This document shows, piece after piece, positions 61,224 through 64,000 of a stretch of 64,000 bases of DNA. Both the position numbers and the translations under genes were made by a program. Source of the stretch: Aquiflexum sp. TKW24L (GTDB lineage: Bacteria; Bacteroidota; Bacteroidia; Cytophagales; Cyclobacteriaceae); NCBI RefSeq assembly GCF_023502205.1, contig NZ_JAMFLG010000016.1:45436-109435 (forward strand), read 5' to 3'. The notes beneath the pieces were generated by a model that saw only the letters and a list, made by a program, of their open reading frames with translations, made no database searches and had not been told where the DNA came from. Each line of letters opens with the position of its first letter. Position 1 is the stretch's first letter.

Positions 61224-62195
61224 ATGAAAATTACAGAATTTTTAAAACATAACTTTAGACACTTTAATGCTGCTGCGCTTATCGATGCTGCAGAAGGCTA
61301 TAAAACGCATCTTGACAACAATGGTAAAATGATGGTCACTTTGGCCGGTGCCATGTCTACAGCGGAATTGGGAATCTCCCTTGCTGAAATGATCCGTCAG
61401 GACAAGGTACAGATCATCTCCTGTACCGGTGCCAATCTGGAAGAAGATGTTTTCAATCTTGTAGCGCATGATTATTATGAGAGAATTCCCAATTATAGAG
61501 AATTGTCCCCTGAGCAGGAGCAGGATTTGCTAAGCAGACACATGAATAGGGTGACCGATACCTGTATTCCTGAAATGGAAGCCATGAGACGGATCGAAAA
61601 TGTGATTTTGGAGGAATGGGTAAAAGCAGATCAGGCAGGGCAAAGTTTTTTCCCTCATGAGTTTTTCTACAAAATTCTATTGTCAGGCAAATTGGATGCA
61701 AGCTTCCAAATTGACCCAAAGAATTCATGGTTGCTCGAGGCAGCTAAAAAGAATCTGCCGATGATCGTTCCCGGATGGGAAGATTCCACTTTAGGTAATA
61801 TGTTTGCCGGACACGTGATCGCCGGTGATGTGAAAAATGTTCATACAGTCAGGACTGGTATCGAATACATGATTTTCCTTGCAGATTGGTACACCCAAAA
61901 TGCAAAAGATGAAAGTACAGTCGGATTTTTTCAAATTGGCGGGGGAATTGCTGGAGATTTTCCGATTTGTGTTGTTCCAATGCTTCACCAGGATTTGCAA
62001 AGAACCAATGTGCCACTTTGGGGTTATTTCTGTCAGATTTCCGATTCTACGACTTCTTATGGATCTTATTCCGGAGCAGTACCGAATGAAAAAATTACCT
62101 GGGGCAAACTTGGACTTAACACACCAAAATTTATCATAGAATCAGATGCTACAATTGTGGCACCCCTGATTTTTGCCATTGTCCTCGACCAATAA
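61224..62195 (+). CDS. Deoxyhypusine-synthase-like protein lacking the usual catalytic lysine
   Basis: Start at 61224 (MKITEFLKHNFRHFNAAALI). 323 residues. It matches the deoxyhypusine synthase fold: DAAEGYKTHLDNNGKMMVTL, GAMSTAELG, CTGANLEEDVFN, GWEDSTLGNMFAG, ISDSTTSYGSYSGAVPNE, ITWGKL. In eukaryotic DHS a Lys in GGGVPKHH attacks the substrate; the same site here reads GGGIAGDFPIC, with no Lys. Bacteria lack eIF5A, so a polyamine-related role is plausible but not shown. The OmpA-like gene begins 1 base after its stop. Confidence 0.88.
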   Translation: MKITEFLKHNFRHFNAAALIDAAEGYKTHLDNNGKMMVTLAGAMSTAELGISLAEMIRQDKVQIISCTGANLEEDVFNLVAHDYYERIPNYRELSPEQEQDLLSRHMNRVTDTCIPEMEAMRRIENVILEEWVKADQAGQSFFPHEFFYKILLSGKLDASFQIDPKNSWLLEAAKKNLPMIVPGWEDSTLGNMFAGHVIAGDVKNVHTVRTGIEYMIFLADWYTQNAKDESTVGFFQIGGGIAGDFPICVVPMLHQDLQRTNVPLWGYFCQISDSTTSYGSYSGAVPNEKITWGKLGLNTPKFIIESDATIVAPLIFAIVLDQ

Positions 62196-62196
62196 A

Positions 62197-63912
62197 ATGA
62201 ATTTAAAAAGTAAGAGAATTTCATTAAAAGCAAGTGGGTTTATCCTGCTTGCTTTTTTCCTTTTATCCGCTGTTTCAGCCCAGGAAATCACCCAAATTAA
62301 GCCCTTAAATTCACCATATGATGAGCAAAACCCTGTTTTCTCGCCAAACGGGGAATTGTTTTTTACCATCGGTTTTCATCCGGATAACAGTGGTGGCCCG
62401 ACAGACTTTGGTGATATATGGTACAGCAAAAAAGATGGGAATGGAGCTTGGTATAAGCCTCAAAGAGTTGCTGATTTGTCTACCACAGGAAATGATGTAT
62501 TGATTGGTTTTTCTGATGCTTTGACAGCATTGGTATACCATAGTGGTCAAAATGGTAAGAAACAAGGAATCCATCAATATTCCAGATTCGGCAATTCCTG
62601 GAATTACCTCCGTCCTTTGGAAATGGGAAATTTCAAAAACAATGGCACCTATTTCAGCGGGAGACTTTCTTCCGATAGCAATACCCTTGTCATGTCAATG
62701 GCATCCTTTGGGAGTTTTGGAAATGAAGATATTTATGTCAGTTTCAAGCAATCCGAGTCGGTATGGACTTCTCCTTTGAATCTTGGACCACAAATTAACA
62801 CCTATGCACAGGAACATACGCCTTATCTTTCGGATGACCTGAAGACCTTGTATTATTCTTCTAATTCCAAGGATAGCAGAAAAGGGAAAGACATTTTCTA
62901 TTCCCAAAGAATAGGAACCGATTGGAATAAATGGACTAATCCCCTTCCATTAAATTATACTAATTCGCAAGGGTCAGAGATGAGTTACATGAAATTCCCC
63001 GGGAATGATGGCAATGCACTTTTTACAAGTACACAAAACAGTGAAGGTTTTGGAGACTTTTTCATGGTCAAATTCCAGACCATCGAACCTTTAGCTCAAG
63101 AGGAAGTCACCATCCCTACACTGCCAAAAGCAATTGTTCAGGAACAAATTCTCCCAAATAATGAAACTTTGGCGATTGTGGGAAAAATGGATTCAGTAAA
63201 AACAAATACCGAAGCAATCAAACCCATTATTCCAACGATCTTGGCTGATACGGTAGCTAGAATAGCCGAAATCACACCTGAAGAAACTCCTGTCAAGCCA
63301 TCAATCTCCAAACCAATACAAAGGAGGGAAATGGTTAAAGTCTTGGATGCCCAAACCAAAAACCCTATAGTTCACAAAATAGAAATCAGCAATGAAAGGG
63401 GTATAAAAAAAGTAATGCCTAGTCAGGAGCAACTTTGGAGTGAATTGGAAGATTCCCAATGGGTAAATTTCACAGTTAGCTCGAAAGGGTACCTTCCCCA
63501 GCTTTTGGACAAAACCAGTTGGATGGAAGCAGAAGGAAACGAAATTTTGTTGAAACCTGCTGTAGCAGGAACGGCTATCATCTTGGAAAATATTCAGTTC
63601 AACAGGGGTACATCTGATTTTGCAGATGCAAAGTCTATCCAGGTTTTGGATGATTTTGTATTATTTCTCAAAGAAAATCCTTCCATCAAAATCAGATTGG
63701 AAGGCCATACAGACAATGCAGGAGATCCTTCCCTCAACAAAGACTTGTCAATGAAAAGAGCCTCAAAAATAAGAGCCTACCTGACCATCAATGGAATTGA
63801 ATTTGAAAGAGTCAGAACATCCGGATGGGGTGGGACACGCCCGATTGCCGATAACAATACCGAGGAAGGAAGAACCATCAACCGAAGAGTGGAAATGCTC
63901 ATTGAAAATTAA
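62197..63912 (+). CDS. OmpA-family protein with PD40-type propeller
   Basis: Start at 62197 (MNLKSKRISLKASGFILLAF), with a Sec leader ending VSAQ. 571 residues. Residues about 40-280 carry PD40/TolB-like beta-propeller units (NPVFSPNGELFFTIGF, HTPYLSDDLKTLYYSSNS, GKDIFYSQ), then a Pro/Thr/Ile-rich linker, a second short domain, and a C-terminal OmpA domain (about 465-571: IQFNRGTSDF, LEGHTDNAGD, RASKIRAYL) with the peptidoglycan-binding Asp and Arg. Similar proteins anchor the outer membrane to peptidoglycan. Co-transcribed with the DHS-like gene. Confidence 0.9.
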   Translation: MNLKSKRISLKASGFILLAFFLLSAVSAQEITQIKPLNSPYDEQNPVFSPNGELFFTIGFHPDNSGGPTDFGDIWYSKKDGNGAWYKPQRVADLSTTGNDVLIGFSDALTALVYHSGQNGKKQGIHQYSRFGNSWNYLRPLEMGNFKNNGTYFSGRLSSDSNTLVMSMASFGSFGNEDIYVSFKQSESVWTSPLNLGPQINTYAQEHTPYLSDDLKTLYYSSNSKDSRKGKDIFYSQRIGTDWNKWTNPLPLNYTNSQGSEMSYMKFPGNDGNALFTSTQNSEGFGDFFMVKFQTIEPLAQEEVTIPTLPKAIVQEQILPNNETLAIVGKMDSVKTNTEAIKPIIPTILADTVARIAEITPEETPVKPSISKPIQRREMVKVLDAQTKNPIVHKIEISNERGIKKVMPSQEQLWSELEDSQWVNFTVSSKGYLPQLLDKTSWMEAEGNEILLKPAVAGTAIILENIQFNRGTSDFADAKSIQVLDDFVLFLKENPSIKIRLEGHTDNAGDPSLNKDLSMKRASKIRAYLTINGIEFERVRTSGWGGTRPIADNNTEEGRTINRRVEMLIEN

Positions 63913-63936
63913 AATGAATTGATAATAATAGTTTAG

Positions 63937-63989
63937 TAATTGGTCATATATTATTGATTATCAATAATATATGACCAATTATTTTTTTA
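63937..63989 (+). terminator. 22-bp perfect hairpin terminator after the OmpA-family gene
   Basis: Arms 63937-63958 and 63960-63981 are exactly complementary; seven T follow. The stem is unusually long and AT-rich. It is the last feature of the window. Confidence 0.85.
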
Positions 63990-64000
63990 TTTGGATTTAA

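Overview
The window reads as chromosomal DNA of a Bacteroidota bacterium, most likely a Cytophagales / Cyclobacteriaceae-type marine or aquatic heterotroph (an inference from gene content, not a database result). Signs are moderate AT-richness, many Sec or lipobox leaders with few Shine-Dalgarno sequences, several promoters of the Bacteroidota type (TTG, 17-23 nt, TAnnTTTG), DUF2490 and Omp85-like barrels, membrane-bound AraC regulators, a LytS/LytTR pair, Tat-leader Gfo/Idh and aminotransferase proteins, an OmpH-like lipoprotein and an OmpA/PD40 protein. No rRNA, tRNA, CRISPR array, transposase or integrase was recognised.

Layout. 1-5.2 kb: the end of an iron alcohol dehydrogenase, a BamA/TamA-like barrel, a formylglycine-generating-enzyme-like lipoprotein and three small envelope proteins. 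5.3-33.2 kb is an accessory region. It holds three paralogous 7-TM AraC-type regulators, one canonical alkylsulfatase and two paralogues that have lost zinc-ligand residues, a GC-rich alpha/beta hydrolase lodged between those two, a second Omp85-like barrel, three DUF2490 proteins, a beta-lactamase-like serine hydrolase, two vanadium-haloperoxidase-like proteins without the usual active-site histidines, a tandem triplet of BspA/DUF285 lipoproteins and a LytS/LytTR pair. Two duplicated DNA segments (about 167 bp and 230 bp) tie 12.5-13.2 kb to 21.2-23.7 kb. A 21-bp tandem repeat array, with two perfect hairpins in front of it, sits at 30.9-31.3 kb.

33.3-64 kb is more housekeeping-like: NlpE-like and Met/Gly-rich lipoproteins, glycogen phosphorylase, a GreA/B-type factor, a frameshifted hdeD, ferritin, a fatty-acid hydroxylase family protein, Gfo/Idh oxidoreductase, GNAT, an exported HisC-like aminotransferase, aldo/keto reductase, patatin, a YfcC-type transporter, flavin monooxygenase, sirtuin, topoisomerase I, SixA, BlaI-type repressor, acyl desaturase, a holin-4-type membrane protein, an AlbA_2 protein, an HDAC-family hydrolase, an OmpH-like lipoprotein, a deoxyhypusine-synthase-like protein and an OmpA family protein.

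How it may work together: the repeated pairing of a membrane AraC regulator with an alkylsulfatase-fold lipoprotein or secreted enzyme, beside outer-membrane barrels, suggests a sensing and degradation module for sulfate esters or surfactant-like compounds. This is inference. The least explained items are the zinc-site-altered alkylsulfatase pair, the 21-bp array, and the segmental duplications.
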